DNA from: Burkholderia cenocepacia
GTDB lineage: Bacteria > Pseudomonadota > Gammaproteobacteria > Burkholderiales > Burkholderiaceae
NCBI RefSeq assembly: GCF_014211915.1
Contig: NZ_CP060040.1
Span: 1,674,001 to 1,738,000 of the forward strand
DNA length: 64,000 nt
Direction of reading: 5' to 3'
Below, piece by piece: positions 18,573-26,539 of the stretch; the stretch's first letter is position 1; every line of letters starts with the position of its first letter. Position numbers and translations under genes: made by a program. The notes under the pieces are model-generated. The model did not search any database, was not told the DNA's origin, and saw only the letters and a list, made by a program, of their open reading frames with translations.

Positions 18573-20171
18573 TTACTGGACGAACGCGCCGATCGTGAAG
18601 AACGGGTTGACCTTATTGTCGTTGACGACCATCGCGTAGACGTTGCCGGCCGTCACGAGCCAGCCCGTGTCGCCCTTGCCGAAGATCGCCGCGTTGCCGT
18701 TCGCGCCCTTCGCGTTGAAGTCCTGCGCGGCCGTCACCCTGATCTTGCCGGGCGTGGCCTGCGTATAGTCCAGCGCGAACTGCGAGGTGACCGACGACGT
18801 CTGCGGATCGATGAATGCCGCGGTACTGCCCTGGAACAGCGTGGACGTATAGTTCGCCGCCAGCGTCGACACGGCGGTGCCGTCGTTGCAACTGCCGGCG
18901 ACCGAATAGAACGCGTTGTTGGCGAAGATGCCGGGCAGGTCGGGGTGCGGCACGTTCGGGTTGAAGCTCGGCCCCGCCGACGCCAACTTGTTCCCCTGGC
19001 CGCTGGATGTCACGATGCCGCACGCGGAGGCACTGGTCGCGCCGATGTATCCGCCCTTCAGGGAGTTCGCGACAATCGCCTTCGTCGACGACAGCATCGA
19101 GATGCCGACTTCGGCATCGGCGACCGAGGCGAGCAGATTGACCGTATCGACGTGCGTGTAGCCGACACGAATCACGATCGGCACGAGTACGCCGTTCAGC
19201 CTGCCGACGATCATGATGCCTTTCGCCTGGCTCGGTGCGATGATCAGCGTCGAGCTCTGCCCCGCGATCGGATACCCCTGCCCCCCGGCCGGATTGCTCA
19301 CGAATACATTGTCCGCCGATCCGTCCGCGTTCTTGCGCTGCGCCCACGGCGTCCCGGTCGTCTGACACGAGTAGTCGCTGCCCTGCGTGATCGAGCACGA
19401 GCCGTCCGCATTCAACGTCTGATTCCAGTTGACGACGTCGGATTCCCAGCCGACCGCCCCGGTCGGGCTCTGCCCATCACCGCCGATGGGCGACAGATGG
19501 ATGCCGACCTCGTTGTAGTTGCCCGCCACTTTCGAGAAGTCGGTTTCGGTGTCGGTGAAGCCGATGAACGGATAGAAATCGAAGGTGCGCGACGGGACGA
19601 CACCGAGCGTGATGCCCGGCAGCAGCGGGATACCGGCGAACGCGATCGTCGCCCCCGGAATCCCGCCGCCCACCACGCCATTGCCGACGAACAGCATCGG
19701 CGGATCGGCACGGTTGATCGTCACCGAATACGCGCCGTCGCTCGTCGCGCCGCTGTCGAGCACGAACGCGCAACGGTTCTGCTCGGCGGTCGGAAGCGTG
19801 GTCGGATGATGGAACGCGCCGCTGATCGTCAGGCCCGCACGCGTGTTGTTGACTTGCCCTGCCGAGGTCGGCACCGACGATTCGATGAACTGCATCTGGT
19901 AGGTGAGCTTCGTCGTGTCGAACTTCACCTTCACGTACTCGCCGCTGCCGGCGCCGCCCGTATATGTCGTCGTGTAGTCGAGCGCGTCCGGACACAGCTT
20001 CGTCACGACGGGCGGCGTCGTTTCGGCGCCGCTCGGCCCGCAGGCGCTGCCCGAGCACTGCGGTACGGTGATCGGCCCCGGATCGTCGCCGCCGCCACAA
20101 CCGGCGACGAACGGCAGCGCCAGCACCGCGCACGACAGGATCGCCTTCCGCCATTCAGGAATCCAAATCAT
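18573..20171 (-). CDS. DUF2957-type lipoprotein, copy 2 (larger paralogue)
   Basis: 532 aa with a lipobox (FVAGCGG, Cys 25). It shares with copy 1 the CPDALDYTTTYTGGAGSGEYV-type N-terminal segment, the central GIMIVGRLNGVLVPIVIR motif and the C-terminus NPFFTIGAFVQ. It is about 115 residues longer, with inserted loops containing extra Cys residues (QCSGSACG; SCSITQGSDYSCQ). The start was set at 20171, where GGAGGGGTTG gives a strong ribosome site; the frame is open upstream to 20354. It is the first gene of the four-gene run. Function unknown; duplication followed by divergence is evident. Confidence 0.72.
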   Translation of the reverse strand: MIWIPEWRKAILSCAVLALPFVAGCGGGDDPGPITVPQCSGSACGPSGAETTPPVVTKLCPDALDYTTTYTGGAGSGEYVKVKFDTTKLTYQMQFIESSVPTSAGQVNNTRAGLTISGAFHHPTTLPTAEQNRCAFVLDSGATSDGAYSVTINRADPPMLFVGNGVVGGGIPGATIAFAGIPLLPGITLGVVPSRTFDFYPFIGFTDTETDFSKVAGNYNEVGIHLSPIGGDGQSPTGAVGWESDVVNWNQTLNADGSCSITQGSDYSCQTTGTPWAQRKNADGSADNVFVSNPAGGQGYPIAGQSSTLIIAPSQAKGIMIVGRLNGVLVPIVIRVGYTHVDTVNLLASVADAEVGISMLSSTKAIVANSLKGGYIGATSASACGIVTSSGQGNKLASAGPSFNPNVPHPDLPGIFANNAFYSVAGSCNDGTAVSTLAANYTSTLFQGSTAAFIDPQTSSVTSQFALDYTQATPGKIRVTAAQDFNAKGANGNAAIFGKGDTGWLVTAGNVYAMVVNDNKVNPFFTIGAFVQ

Positions 20172-20787
20172 CAACCCCTCCTTTTCAGGTACGACAAGTC
20201 TCGTCCGGCCGGGCTGCATGGCCCGCCGGTTGGTATCGCGCCGTCGCACGAAGGCGCGGCGCATGACGATGCACGCAGGACTGCCGCGAGGCCGGTCAGG
20301 CCCATGCGGCACACGCCGCGGCGGCAGACGAACGCGCTCCCGCGGCGCCGTCATGCGGCACGGCGCCGTCGGAACGATCGAAACGGAATTGGGTCGCCGC
20401 TACACGGCGAAGTGACGATGCAGGCACGCGACCTGTGTCGCGCCTGCATTCAGCGAAAAATCGGAAAACGACAGTCCCGCTGGGCCCTCGAATAGGCGTC
20501 TCATGATTTGGTCTCCATACGTACGCTTGATTCGTTATCGTGATGCGTCGTTTGTCGAGACTATGATCGGACCATTCGCGCAAGTAAATGGATGCAGAGT
20601 TCCAAACGACGGAACCCGCGCAATCCTAGCGTTTATACGGTATTTAACAGATTTTCAAACAGCCTTCATTTTATTTGCTCAGACAAATACCCGGGCCGTG
20701 GAACACGCGTTTGAACGGCGACCGCCAATCCGCGCCGAGCCACGCCAGCCGGGCTTCAGCGGCCCGCGCGCATGTTGCGGCGCAACC
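20172..20787. promoter_or_regulatory. Long leader upstream of DUF2957/OmpW operon
   Basis: About 615 bases without a believable gene. Base composition becomes AT-rich between roughly 20500 and 20700. On the minus strand TTGAAA (20653-20658) and TATAAA (20632-20637) could be -35/-10 elements, but the 15-base spacing is short. The resulting leader of over 400 bases would be unusually long. Confidence 0.35.
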
Positions 20788-21084
20788 TCACACGTCGATG
20801 ATCGCGAGCGTGCCGTGGCTGCCGGGCAGCACCGCGTGGCGCGTGCCGGCGTGCGCGAGAAACATCTGGCCGGCCCCGACCACGACCGTTTCCGCGTCGA
20901 CCTCGAGCATCAGCGTGCCGTCGAGCACCAGCAGCCCCTCGTTGTAGTCGTGCACTTCGGCTTCGTACGGCTGCGCATCCATGCGCAGCACCTTGATCCG
21001 CGCCGGGCCGACTTCGCCGACGATCGTGGATTTCCATGCGGCCGCCTGCGCGTCCGCCACGGATTTGAAATCGATCAAAGACAT
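20788..21084 (-). CDS. Small cupin-domain protein
   Basis: 98 aa single-domain cupin. The first cupin motif is degenerate (EAEVHDYNEGLLVLDGTLMLEVD) and the second reads GAGQMFLAHAGTRHAVLPGSHG. Each keeps a possible metal ligand His and Glu. Single cupins of this size act as isomerases, dioxygenases or sensors; nothing here narrows it. The start ATG at 21084 has GGGGCG upstream. The ABC exporter genes are transcribed divergently from about 420 bases away. Confidence 0.75.
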   Translation of the reverse strand: MSLIDFKSVADAQAAAWKSTIVGEVGPARIKVLRMDAQPYEAEVHDYNEGLLVLDGTLMLEVDAETVVVGAGQMFLAHAGTRHAVLPGSHGTLAIIDV

Positions 21085-21508
21085 GCGCCCCGCTCCGTAT
21101 CGCCGTGAAAGGAACGCATTATCGCGAGCGCCGCGCGCGCCGTCCCGGTACGGCGCGAGGGCATGCAGGCAGCACAGTCGGCCAGCCGCTCGGGCGGCAA
21201 CGCGAGCGTGGCCCGATTCCCCGAAAACCCGCCGGATTATTCGCATCGCTCAAATAAAGCATCGAATCATTGAGCGATATCACGGCAATTCACGCCAATC
21301 CGGCAACGGCAGTGCCCGGCCTTTCCATCAGAATGCATTTCGATCTGCCGATTGCTAATATGGCGGTCCCGCGATCCCGCACCACCCTGCCGTTCGACAT
21401 GACGCCCGCTCGCCGTGCCGTGCCCGGTCCCGGCCGCTTCGCAGCGGCGGCGGCGCCGGGCATGCGCGGCGCCCGCCGTCGCGCCGGGCGGCCGTGCCAT
21501 CCGTGAGC
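21085..21508. promoter_or_regulatory. Divergent promoter region with an ATCGCTCAA dyad
   Basis: About 420 bases between the cupin (minus) and the ABC ATPase (plus). Exact 9-base arms ATCGCTCAA (21245-21253) and TTGAGCGAT (21270-21278) are separated by 16 bases, inside a locally AT-rich stretch. This could be a regulator site for either gene. Confidence 0.35.
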
Positions 21509-22453
21509 ATGCAACCGATCCTTTCCGTCTCCGACCTTTCCAAGACTTACGCGTCCGGCTTCCAGGCGCTGAAGCACGTGACCCTCGACATCCGCCCCGG
21601 CGAGATCTTCGCGCTGCTCGGGCCGAACGGCGCCGGCAAGACGACGCTGATCGGCTCGATCTGCGGCATCGTCACGCCGACCGAAGGCCGCGTGACGGTC
21701 GGCGGCCACGACATCCGCGATCAATACCGCGCCGCCCGCGAAATGATCGGCCTCGTGCCGCAGGAGCTGACCACCGACGCGTTCGAAACCGTCTGGGCGA
21801 CCGTGTCGTTCAGCCGCGGCCTGTTCGGCAAGGCGCCCGATCCCGCGTACATCGAGAAGACGCTGAAGGCGCTGTCGCTGTGGGACAAGCGCGACAACAA
21901 GCTGATGACGCTGTCGGGCGGCATGAAGCGCCGCGTGATGATCGCGAAGGCGCTGTCGCACGAGCCGCGCATCCTGTTCCTCGACGAGCCGACGGCCGGC
22001 GTCGACGTCGAGCTGCGCCGCGACATGTGGAAGCTCGTCGATTCGCTGCGCGAAAGCGGTGTGACCATCCTGCTCACCACGCACTACATCGAGGAAGCCG
22101 AGGAGATGGCCGACCGGATCGGCATCATCCTCGGCGGCGAGCTCGTGCTCGTCGAGGAAAAGCGCGAACTGATGCGCAAGCTCGGCAAGAAGCAGCTCAC
22201 CGTGCAGCTCGAGCACCCGCTCGCCGAGATGCCGCCCGCGCTCGCGCCGTTCGGGCTCGAACGCACGGAAGACGGCGCCGCGCTCGTCTATACGTACGAC
22301 TCGCAGCGCGACGACGCGAGCATCGCGAAGCTCATCAACGCGCTCGGCTCGGCCGGCATCGGCTTTCGCGACCTGCACACGACGCAGAGCTCGCTGGAGG
22401 ACATTTTCGTCAGCCTGATCGACAACCGCCGCAACGGCGTGCAAGGAGCCTGA
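21509..22453 (+). CDS. ABC-2 type exporter ATP-binding subunit
   Basis: 314 aa ATPase of the DrrA/NodI type. Walker A is GPNGAGKTT, the signature is LSGGMKRR and Walker B is [13 protein letters not shown], followed by the switch His in [14 protein letters not shown]-terminal domain of about 90 residues follows, as is usual for ABC-2 ATPases. I chose the ATG at 21509; GTG codons at 21494 and 21503 are alternatives. Its partner permease gene starts at 23616, but a TnpB element in antisense orientation now lies between them. The insertion leaves both reading frames complete. Substrate unknown. Confidence 0.9.
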   Translation: MQPILSVSDLSKTYASGFQALKHVTLDIRPGEIFALLGPNGAGKTTLIGSICGIVTPTEGRVTVGGHDIRDQYRAAREMIGLVPQELTTDAFETVWATVSFSRGLFGKAPDPAYIEKTLKALSLWDKRDNKLMTLSGGMKRRVMIAKALSHEPRILFLDEPTAGVDVELRRDMWKLVDSLRESGVTILLTTHYIEEAEEMADRIGIILGGELVLVEEKRELMRKLGKKQLTVQLEHPLAEMPPALAPFGLERTEDGAALVYTYDSQRDDASIAKLINALGSAGIGFRDLHTTQSSLEDIFVSLIDNRRNGVQGA

Positions 22454-22469
22454 CGCTTGACGTCCTCCC

Positions 22470-22483
22470 CTCCCTAAAGGGAG
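22470..22483 (-). ncRNA. Right-end hairpin, expected part of the omega (guide) RNA
   Basis: The CTCCC-TTTA-GGGAG stem overlaps the last tnpB codons. In TnpB systems the omega RNA covers the gene end and right end, with a guide read from flanking DNA. Here the guide would be copied from bases just below about 22460, that is, from the end of the ABC ATPase gene. The RNA itself is inferred. Confidence 0.4.
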
Positions 22484-23526
22484 AAGATTCCCACACCTGG
22501 CGATGCACGTCCGCATCGGAGAATGTTCAACGCAGCGTTGGTATCTCGATCATGCTCGGCACCACAGTCACTACAGGCCCACTCTCTTATTCGCAGTCCC
22601 GCGATACCTTTCGGCCGCGTCGTGCTGTCTCTCGACCCGCACGACGAACAGGACTGGGTCGAACCGCTTTCGTCGACTTCCTCGAACGTGGCTCCGTGCG
22701 CGATCGCTTTGTAGCGGAGCTTGTTTCGGAAGGACGACCAGGACGCGTCGTAGACGCTTTTCGCCATCCTGGTTCTGGCGAGTTTTGCGGCCGACACGTT
22801 GCCGACCGCGATGTAATCGAAGCGCCGCACCAGATCGAGCGCGAGCTTGTGTTGGAAATCGGCACGGGCGTTCGCCACCTTGGCGTGCAGCTTCGCGATA
22901 TGTCGTTTGTGCTTTCGCGCCCGCTGAGCTTTCCCCAGCTTCTCCACCGCACGCCTGCCGAACCGGTCATTTGGCAGCTTCTCGCCGGTCGAAAGTGTGG
23001 CGAAGTCTTTCAGGCCGAGATCGATGCCCACACCGGAACGGATAGGTCGGGCCGGAACATCGGGCATCTCGATCACGATGTTGAGAAACCAGTTGCCGCG
23101 TGCATCCTGTGCAAAGTTGGTGCCGTCCTTGATCTTGCCTTCGGGAAGCGGTCGGCTGTTGAACACGCGAAACGTGTTGCCGGCGAAACGGAACGCGTCA
23201 CCCTCGCGCTTCAGGTCACGCCCCTTCAGCGGCACCCAGCCCAGCGATTTCCTGCCGCGATAGCGCAGGTAGGGCCGGCGGTGCTGACTGCGCGACTTCG
23301 CGTATTGCTCACACGTCGCGTTGATCGTGCCGGAGTGAATACCGAGTTCTTTGCTGCTGCCGGTCGTCAGCACGTTCAGGTCGAATCCAGTCGGCCACTT
23401 CTTGCCCCACTTGAGCGCGTGCTTCTGCGTGTCGTTGCAGAAGTTCCAGACGTAGTTCACCGCGCGGCTCTGCTTGTTAAGCAGTCCGTTGAGCGACTTC
23501 ACCCGGTAGCGATAGACAAGAATCAT
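22474..23526 (-). CDS. tnpB: TnpB RNA-guided nuclease homologue with altered RuvC site
   Basis: 350 aa. The RuvC-I Asp is D169 (GVGIDLGLKDFATL) and the RuvC-III Asp is D328 (HDRDTNAALNI). The zinc ribbon uses C293/C296 and C318/C321. The usual RuvC-II Glu position (consensus VxxEDL) reads YIAVGNVSAAKL, with Gly at about residue 242. A Glu at 286 (VDESGSTQSC) lies next to the zinc ribbon and could replace it, as in TnpB groups with a rearranged active site. So the protein may be an active nuclease with a relocated Glu, or inactive. It is antisense to the flanking ABC genes. The N-terminus looks complete though short. Confidence 0.88.
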   Translation of the reverse strand: MILVYRYRVKSLNGLLNKQSRAVNYVWNFCNDTQKHALKWGKKWPTGFDLNVLTTGSSKELGIHSGTINATCEQYAKSRSQHRRPYLRYRGRKSLGWVPLKGRDLKREGDAFRFAGNTFRVFNSRPLPEGKIKDGTNFAQDARGNWFLNIVIEMPDVPARPIRSGVGIDLGLKDFATLSTGEKLPNDRFGRRAVEKLGKAQRARKHKRHIAKLHAKVANARADFQHKLALDLVRRFDYIAVGNVSAAKLARTRMAKSVYDASWSSFRNKLRYKAIAHGATFEEVDESGSTQSCSSCGSRDSTTRPKGIAGLRIREWACSDCGAEHDRDTNAALNILRCGRASPGVGIFSL

Positions 23527-23615
23527 GCCGGTGATCCTAACCCGTGGAAGAAGCTGTCTGTCAACAGCAATCCTTTCCTCCCCGTCCTGAAGGACGGGGT
23601 TTCTCGGAGCAACTG

Positions 23616-24377
23616 ATGAACTGGCAAGGAATTCGCGCGATCTACCGCGCAGAAATGGCCCGCACGCGCCGCACGCTGATGCAGAGCATCATCGCGCCGG
23701 TAATCTCGACGTCGCTGTATTTCGTCGTGTTCGGCTCCGCGATCGGCTCGCGCATCAGCGACGTGAACGGCATCGGCTACGGGTCGTTCATCGTGCCGGG
23801 CCTCGTGATGCTGTCGCTGCTGTCGCAGAGCATCTCGAACGCGTCGTTCGGCATCTACTTCCCGCGCTTCACCGGCACGATCTACGAGATCCTGTCCGCG
23901 CCCGTGTCGTACTGGGAGATCGTGATCGCGTACGTCGGCGCGGCCGCGTCGAAGTCGATCCTGCTCGGCGTGATCATCCTCGCCACGGCCGGCCTGTTCG
24001 TGCCGCTGCACATCCTGCATCCGTTCTGGATGGTGCTGTTCCTGGTGCTGACGGCCGTCACGTTCAGCCTGTTCGGCTTCGTGATCGGCATCTGGGCCGA
24101 CAGCTTCGAGAAGCTGCAGCTCGTGCCGCTGCTGATCATCACGCCGCTCACGTTCCTCGGCGGCAGCTTCTATTCGGTCGACATGCTGCCGCCCGCGTGG
24201 CGCGTCGTCACGCTGTTCAACCCGATCGTCTACCTGATCAGCGGCTTTCGCTGGTCGTTCTACGGGATCGCCGACGTGCACGTGTGGATCAGCCTCGCCG
24301 CGACCGCGCTGTTCCTCGTGATCCTGCTCGCGATCGTCGCGTGGATGTTCCGCACCGGCTACAAGCTGAAGAATTGA
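23616..24377 (+). CDS. ABC-2 type exporter permease subunit
   Basis: 253 aa with six hydrophobic segments. It shows the ABC-2 features: an N-terminal cytoplasmic stretch ([19 protein letters not shown]), [17 protein letters not shown] in the middle, [17 protein letters not shown], and [17 protein letters not shown] near the C-terminus. I set the start at 23616 (GGAG 6 bases upstream). The open frame begins earlier at 23544, but that part is read from the TnpB element. It should pair with the ATPase at 21509-22453, from which it has been separated by the insertion. Expression may therefore depend on read-through or a promoter in the element. Confidence 0.9.
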   Translation: MNWQGIRAIYRAEMARTRRTLMQSIIAPVISTSLYFVVFGSAIGSRISDVNGIGYGSFIVPGLVMLSLLSQSISNASFGIYFPRFTGTIYEILSAPVSYWEIVIAYVGAAASKSILLGVIILATAGLFVPLHILHPFWMVLFLVLTAVTFSLFGFVIGIWADSFEKLQLVPLLIITPLTFLGGSFYSVDMLPPAWRVVTLFNPIVYLISGFRWSFYGIADVHVWISLAATALFLVILLAIVAWMFRTGYKLKN

Positions 24378-24487
24378 CGCCGGCGGGCGTCACGCGCCTC
24401 GCCCGCCGATGACGCATTTGGGCAAGCAGGCGGCGCTTTTCCTCTGATGCGGCAGTTTGTGGTCGCGTCTACTGAATACGAAGCATC

Positions 24488-24522
24488 GGGGCCCTGGAGC
24501 ATACGCTGCGCGGCCCCTTTTT
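24488..24522 (+). terminator. Rho-independent terminator just before an MFS gene
   Basis: GGGGCC (24488-24493) pairs with GGCCCC (24512-24517), followed by TTTTT. It ends only 16 bases before the MFS start codon at 24539, so it either ends the ABC transcript or acts as an attenuator of the MFS gene. A second hairpin (CGGCGGGCG/CGCCCGCCG, 24381-24408) follows the permease stop directly. Confidence 0.55.
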
Positions 24523-24538
24523 CATTTCAGAGGACGCC

Positions 24539-25963
24539 ATGCCCGCCGCCACCGCTCCCGCCTCCGCCGCCGCCCGGCTCGAACGCCTGCCGTTCTCCGG
24601 CTATCACAAGCGCATCTTCTTCATCATCGCGATCGCGTTCTTCTTCGATTCGGTCGACCTCGGCACGATGACGTTCGTGCTCGGCTCGATCCGCAAGGAG
24701 TTCGGGCTGTCGACCGCGGCCGCCGGCCTCGTCGCGAGCGCGAGCTTCTTCGGGATGGTGCTGGGCGCGGCCGTGGCCGGCCTGCTCGCCGACCGTTTCG
24801 GCCGCCGGCCCGTGTTCCAGTGGAGCATGGTGCTGTGGGGCGCCGCGTCGTACCTGTGCTCGACCGCGCAGAGCGTCGACGCGCTGATCGTCTACCGCGT
24901 GCTGCTCGGCATCGGGATGGGGATGGAGTTTCCGGTCGCGCAGACGCTGCTGTCTGAATTCGTGCCGACCGAGAAACGCGGCCGCCTGATCGCGCTGATG
25001 GACGGCTTCTGGCCGCTCGGCTTCATCACGGCCGGCATCGTCGCGTATTTCGTGCTGCCGCAGTTCGGCTGGCGCACCGTGTTCGCGCTGCTCGCGATTC
25101 CGGCCGTGTTCGTGCTCGTCGTGCGCCGCATCGTGCCGGAATCGCCGCGCTGGCTCGAACATGCGGGCCGGCACGCGGAAGCCGACACGGTCATGCACGC
25201 GATCGAGGCGAAGGTGATGCGCTCGGCCGGCGTCACGACGCTGCCGCCGCCGTCGCGGCTCGCCGAACCGGCCGCCGCGCGCGGCCGCGGCGCGCTGCGC
25301 GAGATCTGGAGCGGCGTGTACCGCCGCCGCACGGTGATGGTGTGGCTGCTGTGGTTCTTCGCGCTGCTCGGCTTCTACGGCCTCACGTCGTGGCTCGGCG
25401 CACTGCTGCAGCAGGCCGGCTTCGAAGTCACGAAATCGGTGTTCTACACGGTGCTGATCTCGCTCGGCGGCGTGCCGGGCTTCCTGTGCGCCGCGTGGCT
25501 CGTCGAACGCTGGGGCCGCAAGCCGACCTGCATCGCGTCGCTGATCGGCGGCGCCGCGATGGCGTACGCGTACGGCCAGAGCGCGCTGTACGGCGGCAGC
25601 ACGACGCTGCTGATCGTCACGGGCCTCGCGATGCAGTTCTTCCTGTTCGGGATGTGGGCGGCGCTGTACACGTACACGCCCGAGCTGTACGGCACCGGGG
25701 CGCGTGCGACGGGTTCGGGCTTCGCGTCGGCGATCGGCCGGATCGGCTCGCTGATCGGGCCTTACGTGGTCGGCGTCGTGTTGCCGGTGTTCGGCCAGGG
25801 CGGCGTGTTCACGCTCGGCGCGCTGTCGTTCATCGCGGCGGCCATCGCCGTGTGGACGCTCGGGATCGAGACGAAGGGCCTCGCGCTGGAACAACTGGCG
25901 GCAGGCGACGATGCGGGCGGCAGCGGCCGGTATCCGGCGGCGGCAGCGGACGAGGCGTCCTGA
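24539..25963 (+). CDS. MFS transporter, metabolite:H+ symporter type
   Basis: 474 aa with 12 hydrophobic segments. Motifs are those of the sugar/aromatic-acid symporter branch: FFFDSVDLGTMTFVLG in TM1, the DRFGRRPVFQWS loop after TM2, RVLLGIGMGMEFPVAQTLLSEF in TM4-5, PESPRWLEHAGR at the centre and the repeat-2 loop ERWGRKP. Substrate cannot be read; organic or aromatic acids are common for the group. The ATG follows AGAGGACGCC. A terminator hairpin stands directly before it. The last 20 residues are Gly/Ala-rich and likely disordered. Confidence 0.85.
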   Translation: MPAATAPASAAARLERLPFSGYHKRIFFIIAIAFFFDSVDLGTMTFVLGSIRKEFGLSTAAAGLVASASFFGMVLGAAVAGLLADRFGRRPVFQWSMVLWGAASYLCSTAQSVDALIVYRVLLGIGMGMEFPVAQTLLSEFVPTEKRGRLIALMDGFWPLGFITAGIVAYFVLPQFGWRTVFALLAIPAVFVLVVRRIVPESPRWLEHAGRHAEADTVMHAIEAKVMRSAGVTTLPPPSRLAEPAAARGRGALREIWSGVYRRRTVMVWLLWFFALLGFYGLTSWLGALLQQAGFEVTKSVFYTVLISLGGVPGFLCAAWLVERWGRKPTCIASLIGGAAMAYAYGQSALYGGSTTLLIVTGLAMQFFLFGMWAALYTYTPELYGTGARATGSGFASAIGRIGSLIGPYVVGVVLPVFGQGGVFTLGALSFIAAAIAVWTLGIETKGLALEQLAAGDDAGGSGRYPAAAADEAS

Positions 25964-26153
25964 TCGCTAACGTTGGTTTTCAAGCTGCTTCGAGCCGAAT
26001 CCAGGCACTCGATCTCGACATCGCTCTGCCGATGCACGGTCCGGCGATCACGCAAGACATCCCGCGCGTGCTCGCCGGCGCAATCGCTCACGGCAAAACC
26101 GCCGCCGCGTCAGCCGCGGAGGCGGTAATACGACAGGGGTACCGCAGGGGCCG

Positions 26154-26384
26154 TCACGCGTCGGCGACGACGAACTCTTCGGCCGCCTTGCGCTGGACCG
26201 CGGCCATCACGGCCAGTTCGCGCTTGCTGCGCGCGTCGCCGGACACGACGCCCGTCGCGTGCTTCGCTTTCGCACCCGGCGGGAAGAAGACGAACGACGC
26301 GCCGGCCGGGGCTGCCGGCTCCGCGCGCAGGCGTTTGTTCAGGATTTTCAGGTACTTCTTCTTCGAGACTTCCTTAGCAGCCAT
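26154..26384 (-). CDS. Small basic hypothetical protein
   Basis: 76 aa, start ATG 26384 with GGAGGGCGCC upstream. The N-terminus is Lys-rich (MAAKEVSKKKYLKILNKRL), the middle is short and hydrophobic (GASFVFFPPG), and the C-terminus is Ala/Glu-rich. No signal peptide or known domain is recognised. A strong ribosome site and coding bias support it as real. It lies convergent to the MFS gene and divergent from the histidine kinase. Confidence 0.55.
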   Translation of the reverse strand: MAAKEVSKKKYLKILNKRLRAEPAAPAGASFVFFPPGAKAKHATGVVSGDARSKRELAVMAAVQRKAAEEFVVADA

Positions 26385-26539
26385 GGCGCCCTCCGCGTAA
26401 ACGTGGTGTGGACCAGCATACCAGCTTTGCCGAGGCGCTCCGTGACAGCGGCCGCGCGAATCGATCTGCTTTAAAATGGAGCCCGCTTACGCGACCTGCC
26501 GCACCGCCCGCGGCCGCATGTCCTCATCGGAGCGCTTCC

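Larger units (their letters stand above)
22455..23607 (-). mobile_element. IS200/IS605-type element carrying only tnpB, inside an ABC operon
   Basis: An approximately 1.15-kb element separates two genes that normally abut. In tnpB orientation the right end has the CTCCC/GGGAG hairpin (22470-22483) followed by GGGGAGGACGTCAA, a pattern typical of this family. The left end has a CCCCGTCC/GGACGGGG hairpin with a 4-base loop (23580-23599). No tnpA is present, so it would depend on a transposase elsewhere. The exact ends are not certain. The tnpB stop lies inside the right-end hairpin, as expected where the guide (omega) RNA overlaps the gene end. Confidence 0.75.

Noticed and set aside
20632..20658. 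TTGAAA/TATAAA promoter for the DUF2957 operon
   Set aside because: The spacing is only 15 bases and the leader would exceed 400 bases, so it is mentioned in the intergenic entry but not called.
23544..23615. N-terminal extension of the ABC permease
   Set aside because: These 24 codons are read from the TnpB element end; the native start with GGAG is at 23616.
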